A stretch of DNA of 64,000 nt from Acidisarcina sp963790505 (GTDB lineage Bacteria > Acidobacteriota > Terriglobia > Terriglobales > Acidobacteriaceae). Location of the stretch: NCBI GenBank assembly GCA_963790505.1, contig CAWBOT010000002.1, positions 682,001-746,000 of the forward strand. Direction: 5' to 3'. Both the position numbers and the translations under genes were made by a program. The notes beneath the pieces were generated by a model that did no database searches, was not told the origin of the DNA, and worked only from the letters and a program-made list of their open reading frames with translations. This document shows, in pieces, positions 16,066 to 24,562 of the stretch (position 1 is its first letter; each line of letters opens with the position of its first letter).

Positions 16066-17301
16066 GTGATTCCATCGTTTCGCCGGGATTTCAATCGCCG
16101 CTACCAGCCCGATCTTTATACGAAATTATTAACATCCCTGGATGAAGAGGCAGAGACCCACGTCTCCTTTCGGGTGGCCGAGACGCCCTGCTTCTTCCCT
16201 GCGGAGTTGATGGACCAGGTCGCAGCGATCGGCACCGAGTTGACGTCGCGGCTGATCGGCGACCCCGCGTACCTGCAGGCCTCGCGGGGCGCAATTCCCG
16301 AGGCCTACCGGATGCCCGATGAGACCCCGCATCCGCATTTCATGACAGCCGACTTTGGCCTTGTGCGGACGGCCGGGGGCCAACTCGAACCCCGGCTGGT
16401 AGAGCTGCAGGCCTTCCCTTCCGTCTTCGGCTACCAATCCGTCCTCTCCCAGGCCTACCGCGCAGCCTACAGTCTCGACGACTCGCTGGATCCTTTCCTG
16501 AGCGGCCATACCGAGACAAGTTTCTGGAAACTCTACGCTCAGGTGGTGCTTGGCGGCCACGAAGCGGAGAATGTCATACTGACCGAAGTCGACCCGCTCC
16601 ATCAAAAGACCCTGCCAGATTTTCTGATCACCGCCAAACGCCTGGGGATCTCAGTCGTCGACATAGCGGAACTTGTCAAGATGGAATGCCCGGGTGGCCG
16701 TCCGAAGCTCTACCGCCGGGATGGGGACCGTCTTGTGCCAGTCCACCGCATTTACAACCGGGCAATCGTCGACGAACTCGTGCGACGGGAGATCCGGTTG
16801 CCCTTCGATTACCGGGAACCTCTTGATGTGGAGTGGGCCGGCCACCCCAACTGGTACTTTCACATTAGCAAGTTTTCGATACCCTATTTGAACCATTCGG
16901 CGGTTCCGCCCGCGGTTTTTCTCAGTCACTGGATGGCGGGCATAGGCAGGAACCGGCTGCCATCCGACAGGGATTCTATCATTCTAAAGCCTTTATTCTC
17001 TTTTGCCGGCAAGGGAATCCAGTTTGGCCCTTCGGATGAAGATTTGTTCAGCATCCCGGAGTCGCAGCGCGGCGATTATCTGCTGCAGGAGCGGGTACGG
17101 TTTGAGCCGGTCATTGAGACTCCTTTTGGCCCGACCCAGGCCGAGATTCGGATTCTGTATCTGTGGCCGGACGGCGGAGACATGGACCCGGTTCTCTCAC
17201 TGGTACGGCTCGGACGGGGGAAGATGATGGGTGTCGACCAGAACCGGGACCAGGAGTGGGTGGGAGGGTCGGCCGCCTTTTCACCGCCGCGAGAGGCGTG
17301 A
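16066..17301 (+). CDS. Conserved protein with an ATP-grasp-like C-terminal half
   Basis: The protein is 411 residues starting at GTG 16066, with TTGGAGG 4 bases upstream. I do not recognise a named family. The C-terminal half has ATP-grasp features in the right order: a Lys plus glycine-rich loop (SIILKPLFSFAGKGIQFG), an adenine-binding strand (YLLQERVRFEP), an Arg-containing strand (AEIRILYLW), and an Asp/Asn pair near the end (GVDQNRDQEWVGG). ATP-grasp enzymes ligate a carboxylate to an amine, hydroxyl or thiol. The N-terminal half (LVELQAFPSVFGYQ) gives no hint of substrate. It is divergent from the repeat-protein gene. Confidence 0.65.
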   Translation: MIPSFRRDFNRRYQPDLYTKLLTSLDEEAETHVSFRVAETPCFFPAELMDQVAAIGTELTSRLIGDPAYLQASRGAIPEAYRMPDETPHPHFMTADFGLVRTAGGQLEPRLVELQAFPSVFGYQSVLSQAYRAAYSLDDSLDPFLSGHTETSFWKLYAQVVLGGHEAENVILTEVDPLHQKTLPDFLITAKRLGISVVDIAELVKMECPGGRPKLYRRDGDRLVPVHRIYNRAIVDELVRREIRLPFDYREPLDVEWAGHPNWYFHISKFSIPYLNHSAVPPAVFLSHWMAGIGRNRLPSDRDSIILKPLFSFAGKGIQFGPSDEDLFSIPESQRGDYLLQERVRFEPVIETPFGPTQAEIRILYLWPDGGDMDPVLSLVRLGRGKMMGVDQNRDQEWVGGSAAFSPPREA

Positions 17302-17480
17302 TCCGGGACACTACCACACTACTCGGTGGTGCTGGTCAAGGTTACCTCGCGGATACGAATAGAGCTTCGTGGCTAGCGCAGGTCGACGCCGGGGTGTAAA
17401 CTCTTCTCACTCGAAGATAGTACGCTGGCTATCCACCAAGCGAAAGCAGTGGATCAACTGTCTCTCGATATGACGCTTAC

Positions 17481-17831
17481 ATGAATCCAGGAATACAAAT
17501 CGTTCCTAATCCGGAAAACCCGCAAAACGCGGAGGTTCGGTGTGCAGTCCGGTTTCCTCTCACCCTGCCGATCAGGGTCATCAGCGACGATAAAGAATAT
17601 GACGCAACAACGGAGAACTTTTCCGCCAGCGGGGTGTTATTTCGATCAGACGAAGACCCAGGGGTCGATTCCCGAGTCGAGTTTTTGTTGAAAATGCCGG
17701 CTGCAGTCATTGGCGCCGAAGAGGACGTTACCCTGCATTGTTTCGGCCGAGTGATTCGTTCCTACGAAGGCCGCCGGCAGTATCACGCTGCGGCAATTAT
17801 TGACGATTATGTCTTTAGTCACGCTATGTGA
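17481..17831 (+). CDS. PilZ domain protein (c-di-GMP receptor)
   Basis: The protein has 116 residues. Both c-di-GMP-binding motifs are present: RxxxR as RCAVR near residue 20 and (D/N)xSxxG as NFSASG near residue 50. They are followed by the beta-barrel strands ending in FGRVIRSYEGRRQYHAAAII. It is a stand-alone PilZ domain and so presumably an effector working through another protein. It ends 14 bp before the start of the response regulator gene, which suggests co-transcription. Confidence 0.85.
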   Translation: MNPGIQIVPNPENPQNAEVRCAVRFPLTLPIRVISDDKEYDATTENFSASGVLFRSDEDPGVDSRVEFLLKMPAAVIGAEEDVTLHCFGRVIRSYEGRRQYHAAAIIDDYVFSHAM

Positions 17832-17844
17832 CATAAGCGGGGTC

Positions 17845-18627
17845 ATGTCCGAACTTATGGTAACCAACGCGGGGTCTCTCGAAGAACTGACCTCACCCAG
17901 CCAGGCTCAAGAAGAGGCAGCGGAGAGCTCGACATCCAATTCAGCACTGATCCGCATCATCCTGGCGGATTCGCAGGCGATTTATCGCGTGGGCATGCGC
18001 AAGGTCTTTGCTCTCGAAGACGACATCCGCGTCGTCGCGCAGGTGGACTCGCTGGAAAATCTTAGCGCTGCCGTGCAGCGGTTCCCCTCCGACATCGTCA
18101 TGCTGGAAGGGAGCCTGCTGACCGGAACCACCAATGCGATTCCCGAACTGATGCAGCTGGCGCCGGAGACGAAGGTCATTGTGCAGGCGCTGGCGGCGGA
18201 CGAAGGAAACACGGTAGAGCTCTACCGCCGCGGTGTCCGAGGAATCATTCCCCGCTCCATATCTCCCGACCTGCTGGTGAAGTGCATCCGCAAGATCGCC
18301 CAGGGTGAGACGTGGATCGACAACCAGTCGGTGAACTGGGTGATTGAAGCTTATCGCTCCAACGCAGCTGCGCTCACCAACCCCCGCTCCCAGCCTCGGC
18401 TCTCTCCCAAGGAGCATGCGATCATCCACTGCATTACGCAGGGAAAGCGGAACAAAGAGATCGCTTTTGAATTGGGAACTACCGAGCAGGTCATCAAGAA
18501 CTATCTGCGCAAGATTTATGACAAGCTCGGAGTATCGGACAGGCTTGAGCTGGCGCTTTACTGCCTGCACCACCACGTAACTCCCGACGGCGTAGCCAAC
18601 CTGCCGGCTACAGCCCGAGCCAGGTAG
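17845..18627 (+). CDS. LuxR-type response regulator with a degenerate receiver domain
   Basis: This is an about 260-residue protein with a receiver domain (about residues 35-150) and a C-terminal LuxR helix-turn-helix. The HTH runs from LSPKEHAIIHCITQGKRNKEIAFELG to VIKNYLRKIYDKLGVSDR. In the receiver, the phospho-acceptor Asp is Glu88 (VMLEGSLL), the conserved Lys is Arg137 (IIPRSIS) and one of the acidic pair is Ala (ILADSQ). Phosphorylation by the usual route is therefore unlikely. The domain may be locked in an active-like state or work through dimerisation or ligand binding. ATG 17845 avoids overlap with the PilZ gene. No histidine kinase is nearby. Confidence 0.85.
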   Translation: MSELMVTNAGSLEELTSPSQAQEEAAESSTSNSALIRIILADSQAIYRVGMRKVFALEDDIRVVAQVDSLENLSAAVQRFPSDIVMLEGSLLTGTTNAIPELMQLAPETKVIVQALAADEGNTVELYRRGVRGIIPRSISPDLLVKCIRKIAQGETWIDNQSVNWVIEAYRSNAAALTNPRSQPRLSPKEHAIIHCITQGKRNKEIAFELGTTEQVIKNYLRKIYDKLGVSDRLELALYCLHHHVTPDGVANLPATARAR

Positions 18628-18651
18628 CAGAAGAGCTCGCGGGTTCGTAAG

Positions 18652-19134
18652 CTACTCGCGCAGTGTGCAATCTGTATGCCGCACCTCTTCCATCAAGTCG
18701 ATCAGCAACCCCAGGCGTGGCTTATCCAAATGCTGCAGCAAGGAAGTTGCTATAGTTTCGACGACCGGGTCGAGTTGTGCCAGGATCTCCATGCCTGGGG
18801 CGCTGATTCTGGACTGAGTGACGCGCCGGTCCTCGGCATCCCGCCAGCGTTCTATCAGCCTATGGCTCTCCAACCGGGCGAGGAGGCGGGTAATGTCGGG
18901 GTCGCGGGTGATCATCCGCTCACCAATCTCCGAACAGCGTAGTCCGCCAGGGCCTGCGCCGCGCAGGATTCGGAGCACGTTGTATTGCGGTTCGGTGAGG
19001 CCGTGCTGCTTCAATATCTGTTGCATGGTGTGCTCCAGATATCCCGCTGTGCGGCGGATATTCAGCAGGGCTTCCTGCTCCAGGCCGGAGAATGGCTTCG
19101 TCTGCTTGATTTCGTCTTTGAGTTTATTGGCCAT
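18652..19134 (-). CDS. MarR family transcriptional regulator
   Basis: This is a 160-residue winged-helix regulator. The dimerisation helix is followed by HGLTEPQYNVLRILRGAG, recognition region RCSEIGERMITRDPDITRLLARLESH, and the wing DAEDRRVTQSRISAPG. GAGGAC lies about 7 bases before ATG 19134, and this is preferred over the longer frame from 19203. It is convergent with the response regulator. The ligand is unknown; the MFS transporter downstream on the same strand is a candidate target, but they are 234 bp apart. Confidence 0.85.
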   Translation of the reverse strand: MANKLKDEIKQTKPFSGLEQEALLNIRRTAGYLEHTMQQILKQHGLTEPQYNVLRILRGAGPGGLRCSEIGERMITRDPDITRLLARLESHRLIERWRDAEDRRVTQSRISAPGMEILAQLDPVVETIATSLLQHLDKPRLGLLIDLMEEVRHTDCTLRE

Positions 19135-19367
19135 AACGCCGTCCTCGAATGCCGTGCTGCAAGAGCGCGGCGGAGTGTCCGCGTGCTCAGTTCTGGACGG
19201 CAATTTACTGTTGGGTCAGAGACCCGGGCACCTAATCTCTCGTACTGCCGGGTCAAGAGCCAGGCTTCTTTTTGAGGATAATTCTCCACAGCCTCCCAAG
19301 TAGATTCCCAAATCAGATAGTCGTTGCAACAAATAATGCCAACTTCGTGGGAAAGTCAGCTGCACGC

Positions 19368-20660
19368 TTAGCTGGCGGCGAGGTCGGCGCCTTTTGACTC
19401 ACGACCCAGCCAGGTCACCACAGCCAGATACAGGGCAACGATCAATACCGTGACGGCGAGTACTTTTCCATAACCGCCGAAGTGTACAGCAGCCTCGGCC
19501 TGCAAGACCGAATTCCTTGAGGTGATCAGATTACCGAGCTGGTAGGCCAGCCCCGGAAAGGTCGCCCGGACAGGTACCGGGGAGAGTTCGCTAAGGTAGG
19601 CCGGCACGACTCCCCATGCGCCCTGCACCATGAATTGCATCAGGAAGGCTCCCGGCACAAGCAGCCAGAGCGAGTGCGCCAGGGCAAACATCGGAATGAT
19701 CGAGATCGAGAGCAGAGCGGCGCTAATGATGGCCCGCTTGCGGCCGAGGCGCTCTGAAAGTCCGCCAAAGAAGACCCCACCCAGGATGGCTCCTATTGAG
19801 TAAACAATGGCGATGCTGCCGGTCAACCGCGGCGAAAAATGAAGATCATGCTGCAGGAAGGTGGGGTAGAGATCCTGAGTCCCGTGAGAAAAGGCGTTGA
19901 AGCCGGCCATTAAGAGGATGAGGAATACGAACGTAAGCCCATATTTCTTCAAACCTTCGACAAGTCCCCAGCTCTCTCGTTCCAGTTCCTTCCCGGCGGC
20001 CTCGGCCGCTTGTCTGCGAGTTTCTCTGGCTGTACTTCGCTGGGCGCTCCCGTCGACCCAGACGGGGGATTCTTCCACCTTGAATCCGATATATCCGACG
20101 AGCACGGCAGGCAACGCACCGACGATGAACATGCCGCGCCAGTGAATAAAATGGAAGAGACTCGCATAGGCGGCGGCAGCCAGAAGGTAGCCCAGCGCAT
20201 ATCCCTCCTGTAAAAGCCCGGAGAAGAATCCGCGACCTTCTTTCGGCAGGCTTTCGAGGGCGAGCGCAGCGCCGACGCCCCATTCCCCGCCCATGGCCAC
20301 GCCGAACAGGGCGCGGAGGATGAGTAATACGTGCAGCGAAGGCGCGAAGGCACAGGCCAGCTCCAGCAAGGAGAAGCAGGCGATATTGATCATCAGCGTT
20401 GGGCGGCGGCCGAAGCGGTCGGCCATTGCGCCAAAAACCAGCGCGCCTACCGGGCGAAACGCCAGGGTCAGGAAGATGGCCTGGGCGACCGCCGGCACGC
20501 CGGAGTGAAAGTCCTTGGCAATCGCCGATATGCAAAAGATCAGAATGAAGAAATCGAAGGCGTCGAGCGACCAGCCCAGCAGACAGGCAAAGAAGGCGTG
20601 ACGCTGAGGCGGGGTGAGGAGCCGGAAGTGGTTGAACCAGGTCGTCTCGAGAGAAGGCAT
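19368..20660 (-). CDS. MFS transporter (sialate/lactate:H+ symporter-like)
   Basis: The protein is about 430 residues with twelve hydrophobic segments. The N-terminus HAFFACLLGWSLDAFDFFIL carries the Asp motif of the SHS/AAHS branch of the major facilitator superfamily. The loop motif is GAMADRFGRRPTLM in the first half, with an equivalent GGLSERLGRKRAI in the second. This branch carries organic acids such as lactate, sialate or aromatic acids with protons. The long cytoplasmic loop at about 215-255 is typical. ATG 20660 is chosen over upstream starts because the earlier residues look non-coding. Confidence 0.85.
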   Translation of the reverse strand: MPSLETTWFNHFRLLTPPQRHAFFACLLGWSLDAFDFFILIFCISAIAKDFHSGVPAVAQAIFLTLAFRPVGALVFGAMADRFGRRPTLMINIACFSLLELACAFAPSLHVLLILRALFGVAMGGEWGVGAALALESLPKEGRGFFSGLLQEGYALGYLLAAAAYASLFHFIHWRGMFIVGALPAVLVGYIGFKVEESPVWVDGSAQRSTARETRRQAAEAAGKELERESWGLVEGLKKYGLTFVFLILLMAGFNAFSHGTQDLYPTFLQHDLHFSPRLTGSIAIVYSIGAILGGVFFGGLSERLGRKRAIISAALLSISIIPMFALAHSLWLLVPGAFLMQFMVQGAWGVVPAYLSELSPVPVRATFPGLAYQLGNLITSRNSVLQAEAAVHFGGYGKVLAVTVLIVALYLAVVTWLGRESKGADLAAS

Positions 20661-20863
20661 CGATTGGGCGAGGATAGCAGAGTGGTCAGGCTGTTGGATG
20701 CAATCGAACGGACAAGTCAAGAGAACGCACGACACTTCGCCGCGTCCACGCTCGTCTAACTTTTCATCATGACGAAGAGGCGGGGAAACACGATTGGGAA
20801 GAATGCTACTCTGAGCTGGGTTGACGGCTTCGTGATTCCGTGCCCCTTCAGGACCCTTCTTTG

Positions 20864-22558
20864 ATGACCCGAGGATTCAGAGTTTGGTCGTCGATCTGGC
20901 CGCTGCTTTTCTTGCTGGCCTGCGACCCACGTGGGCAGGGACAAGAGCAGCCTGGAAACGGCGTTGTCGGCGCATCCGGTTTGCTGCAAGGTTCGCAACT
21001 GAACCTGAAGTTGCATCGCGTCCAGGGAACGGTGATCAACAGCGTGACCGGGGAGCCGATCTACCGCGCGCTGGTGCAGATTGGCGGACAGTTTGCTGCG
21101 CTGACCGACCACAACGGGCGTTTCGAGTTCGAAGGAGTCGAGGCAGGATCGGTCGTTCCGTGGGCGACGAAGCCCGGATTCTTCGCGAATAACCAGAACC
21201 GGGTCTTCGACATCGCCGGGAGCATAAGCCCGCAGTCAAGCGATGCGCCAGTGATTGTCAAGCTGATACCTGAAGCAGTCGTTTCGGGTACGGTAACCGG
21301 ACAGGACGGTACTGCGCTTGAGGGCATCCCGGTTCAGTTGAGAATGCTGGGAGTGCAGGACGGCCTGTCGCGATGGCGGCATCGTCAGGGAACGCGAACC
21401 AACTCGGAGGGGCAGTACCGCTTCGCCGAGCTGGAAGCGGGAACCTATGCGGTCACCACCGGCTTTCACACTGAAGGTCTGGAAGACTCGCAGTCTGCGG
21501 TTGCGTACGTTCCGACACGCTATCCGCCTCCCGGCGGAAGTGCCTCGTCAGGGGACTCAGGAATTGTGCTGCTGGCGGGCGACCATGGCCAGGCAGATCT
21601 AACTCCTGCAGTCGAGAGGCTGTACCCGGTCACAGTAAGTATCGACGGCCCCCGGCAAGGCCGCGGGGCCAGCTTTCGAGTGGAGACGCCGGCCGGTGAG
21701 GAGATCGCGCCGATGGTGCGGTTCTATTCGCGTATGAACGAGTATCGGTTGATGCTGCCGACGGGCTCTTACACGGTGACCGCAACAGCCTACAGCCGCG
21801 AGGGCACGATGGAGGCGAGGCGAGAGGTCACGGTGGCCCGGGGTCCGGTCGGTAGTGTCTCGTTCGCGATGGAGCCCTATGGAACGATTCCCGTAGATCT
21901 GGAATTTCAGACGGTCAGCCAGACGCAGGGGAACGGGCAGCCCGATGCCTCACCGAATTATTTTGGCGCCAACATCAGCCTGACCAGCGCGAATGAAATG
22001 GGAACGACGCAGTTCCTATCCGCCCAACCGATGCGGCAGGACGGTGGCTCCCCGGAGACTCCCGGGCCAATGAAGATCGAAAACGTCGCCCCGGGCAAAT
22101 ATGTATTGCAGGCGCAGCCGCAGTCGCCCTGGTATGTCTCGTCAGCCTCGTGCGGCAGCATCGACCTGACGCGGGAAGAGCTCGTGATCGTCGGCGGCGC
22201 AATTGGCTGTTCGATCCGGATCGTCATGCGCAATGACTCCGGCGGGGTGCAGGCAACAATTCGGGGTGGGGGCGAGAATGGCGGCTATCAGGGGGAGCGT
22301 ACCCTGGCGGTCTACGCTCTGCCGGTGGGCGACCTGGTTAGGCGCGTAGTCACTCTCAATCAAAATGGGGCGAGCTTTTCAGCTGACGGTATGGCCCCGG
22401 GCCGATACCGGGTGCTCGCGCTCGATCATCCACAGGAGCTGCCCTACCGGGACGCAGAGGCGATGCGGCGCTACTCCGGACTTGGGGAAGAGGTCACCGT
22501 AACCCCGAACAGCAGGGCCGACGTCGAAGTCAGCCTCGAAGCGGGAGGTAGGAGGTGA
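20864..22558 (+). CDS. Carboxypeptidase-regulatory-like domain lipoprotein
   Basis: This is an about 564-residue protein. From ATG 20864 the N-terminus is a lipoprotein signal ending in a lipobox (LLFLLAC, Cys then Asp). The mature part has at least two carboxypeptidase-regulatory-like beta sandwiches: VQGTVINSVTGEPIYRALVQIGG followed by TDHNGRFEFEGVEAG, and VSGTVTGQDGTALEGIPVQLR followed by TNSEGQYRFAELEAGTYAV. Such proteins are common on acidobacterial surfaces, with unknown roles. It overlaps the next gene by 4 bases (GTGA), so translation is coupled. Confidence 0.8.
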   Translation: MTRGFRVWSSIWPLLFLLACDPRGQGQEQPGNGVVGASGLLQGSQLNLKLHRVQGTVINSVTGEPIYRALVQIGGQFAALTDHNGRFEFEGVEAGSVVPWATKPGFFANNQNRVFDIAGSISPQSSDAPVIVKLIPEAVVSGTVTGQDGTALEGIPVQLRMLGVQDGLSRWRHRQGTRTNSEGQYRFAELEAGTYAVTTGFHTEGLEDSQSAVAYVPTRYPPPGGSASSGDSGIVLLAGDHGQADLTPAVERLYPVTVSIDGPRQGRGASFRVETPAGEEIAPMVRFYSRMNEYRLMLPTGSYTVTATAYSREGTMEARREVTVARGPVGSVSFAMEPYGTIPVDLEFQTVSQTQGNGQPDASPNYFGANISLTSANEMGTTQFLSAQPMRQDGGSPETPGPMKIENVAPGKYVLQAQPQSPWYVSSASCGSIDLTREELVIVGGAIGCSIRIVMRNDSGGVQATIRGGGENGGYQGERTLAVYALPVGDLVRRVVTLNQNGASFSADGMAPGRYRVLALDHPQELPYRDAEAMRRYSGLGEEVTVTPNSRADVEVSLEAGGRR

Positions 22559-24243
22559 GACGGCTGAAGAGTCTTCAGACGTGCGTGACGCTCCTCGGTC
22601 GGGGGTTGCGCCTTGCAGCGGTTCTTGTCGCCGGATCCCTGATGCTGGCAGGTAGGGCTGCGGCCCAGCCGTCGCGGCCAACTTCCAACGCAGTGCCCGC
22701 GGGCGCCGCCTATCGGATCAGCGGCAAGGTGGTCGATGCCCATAGTGGAGCGGCGCTGGCGCATTGTTCGGTGCGGATCGCGGACGTGAAAGACCGCGGC
22801 GCGATGCAGGGGACCACCTCAGGCGACGATGGCAGCTTCGCATTCAGCGAGCTGCCTCGAGGCAAGTATTCGCTCACCGCCGCGCGCCACGGGTATCTGG
22901 AACAGTCCTATGAGGAACATGACCAGTTCTCGACGGCAATCGCGGTGGGGCCGGGGCTGAATTCGGAGAATTTGATCTTCAAATTGACGGCCGAAGCGAT
23001 CATTGCCGGAACGGTCACAGACGAGGCCGGCGAAGGGGTGCGCGGAGCGCAGGTCCGGCTCTTCCAGGACCAGGATGCCAATGGAGTCCGCACGACGCAG
23101 CAGCAGCATACAGTGACCACCGACGACCGCGGGATGTACGAGCTTACAGGCGTGCGGCCGGGAGCGTACTTTCTGGTGGTGACCGCGCGCCCCTGGTATG
23201 CGCAGAGGCTGCAGCAAGCGCAGAACGGCGAGGGCAGTGAGGCGCAGGCGCTGGATGTGGGTTATCCGACAACTTTCTATCCCGGAGCAACGGATGAAGA
23301 CGGGGCGACTCCAATTCCTGTCAAGGGCGGTGACCGCCTTGAGGCCGACGTCAGCCTGACCCCGCAGCCGGCCCTGCGTCTGCACCTGAACCTGCCCGCG
23401 CCGAAACCCGGCGAACGCAATCCGTCAGTCAGCATTTCCCAATCGCTCTTTGGCCAGACGGAAGGGATGCCGGTGCAGATGACCTATCGGGGCGACGGAA
23501 CGATCGAGATCGACGGCATCCTGCCCGGACATTACGACGTGACGGTGGGGGGAAGCGGTTTTGGCCCGGACATGCAAGCGGGTTCGGGAGCAAAGCATTT
23601 CCAGGCAGACGTGGCGAGCGGCTCGACCGAGCTGTCAGAAGACAGCGGCGTAGGAGAGACCATCGTGACCGGGAAGGTGATCTCCTCGGCAGGCAAGCTG
23701 CCGCCGAACGCCGGGATCTCGTTGCGAGCATCGAATTCGCGGCGGGGACAATACGGGGCGCTGAACGATGCCGGCGAGTTCAGCGTTGGGGTCATGCCTG
23801 GGACCTACGAGGTGCTGGGCAACATCGAAGGCATGCACATTGCCAGCCTGAAGATCTCGGGCGCTGCGCTGGCGGGGCGCATGCTGACGGTGAAGACGGG
23901 CGACGTGCCTAAGCTGGAGATCTTGGCAGGCACCGGCCACGGCGAAATTGAGGGCACAGTGCTGCGCAACGGCAAGCCGGCGAGCGCGGTGATGGTGCTG
24001 TTGGCTCCGGAAGACGCGAAGAATAACCAGATACTATTCCGGCGCGATCAGAGCGATTCAGACGGCACCTTTGACCTTCCGAATGTTTTTCCCGGAAAAT
24101 ACCGGCTGCTGGCGATCGACAACGGATGGGATCTGGAGTGGGCCAATCCCGCGGTGCTGGAAGTCTTCCTGCCGAAGAGCGTCGTCGTGGATGTGAAGGC
24201 CGGCGACGACTTGAAGAAGTCGGTTGACGTGCAGGAACGCTAG
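22555..24243 (+). CDS. Secreted carboxypeptidase-regulatory-like protein
   Basis: The protein is 562 residues starting at GTG 22555, inside the stop of the previous gene and after GGAGGTAGGAG. A signal peptide ends near GRAAAQPS. Three domains of the carboxypeptidase-regulatory-like type follow: ISGKVVDAHSGAALAHCSVRI, IAGTVTDEAGEGVRGAQVRL and a later IEGTVLRNGKPASAVMVLL. It is a paralogue-like partner of the upstream lipoprotein. The two are likely exported together and may form one surface complex (inference). Confidence 0.8.
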   Translation: MRRLKSLQTCVTLLGRGLRLAAVLVAGSLMLAGRAAAQPSRPTSNAVPAGAAYRISGKVVDAHSGAALAHCSVRIADVKDRGAMQGTTSGDDGSFAFSELPRGKYSLTAARHGYLEQSYEEHDQFSTAIAVGPGLNSENLIFKLTAEAIIAGTVTDEAGEGVRGAQVRLFQDQDANGVRTTQQQHTVTTDDRGMYELTGVRPGAYFLVVTARPWYAQRLQQAQNGEGSEAQALDVGYPTTFYPGATDEDGATPIPVKGGDRLEADVSLTPQPALRLHLNLPAPKPGERNPSVSISQSLFGQTEGMPVQMTYRGDGTIEIDGILPGHYDVTVGGSGFGPDMQAGSGAKHFQADVASGSTELSEDSGVGETIVTGKVISSAGKLPPNAGISLRASNSRRGQYGALNDAGEFSVGVMPGTYEVLGNIEGMHIASLKISGAALAGRMLTVKTGDVPKLEILAGTGHGEIEGTVLRNGKPASAVMVLLAPEDAKNNQILFRRDQSDSDGTFDLPNVFPGKYRLLAIDNGWDLEWANPAVLEVFLPKSVVVDVKAGDDLKKSVDVQER

Positions 24244-24333
24244 GCGGCAATAGATAGCCATTCGGACTGGACAACGTTGGGGTGGCATGTTCGAGCCTGG
24301 AAGATGTAAAGTGTTTTTTTTTAGGGGACTGAC

Positions 24334-24519
24334 ATGGAAGCAGCCGGCAATCCTGTAGCCTATTACGCAGCTATTTTTGCAGGCATTCTTGTATCCGTGG
24401 TTCTAGCTTTCCTTCCGCTGATGATTGGAGAGCGATGGAAAGCAGCGAAAGACAGGGCGCGGGCGCGCCGTCTTGCTGACGCCAGGATGAATGCAAGACT
24501 CCTGAGACTCAACCTCTGA
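24334..24519 (+). CDS. Small single-pass membrane protein
   Basis: The protein has 61 residues: one helix (YYAAIFAGILVSVVLAFLPLM) followed by a basic tail (RWKAAKDRARARRLADARM). AGGGGAC precedes ATG 24334 by 5 bases. The codon-like composition and neat topology support a real small gene. No family is recognised. Confidence 0.5.
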   Translation: MEAAGNPVAYYAAIFAGILVSVVLAFLPLMIGERWKAAKDRARARRLADARMNARLLRLNL

Positions 24520-24562
24520 GCACTCCGCCGGCCTCTCGTCTACTACTAAACCGACAACAGAA

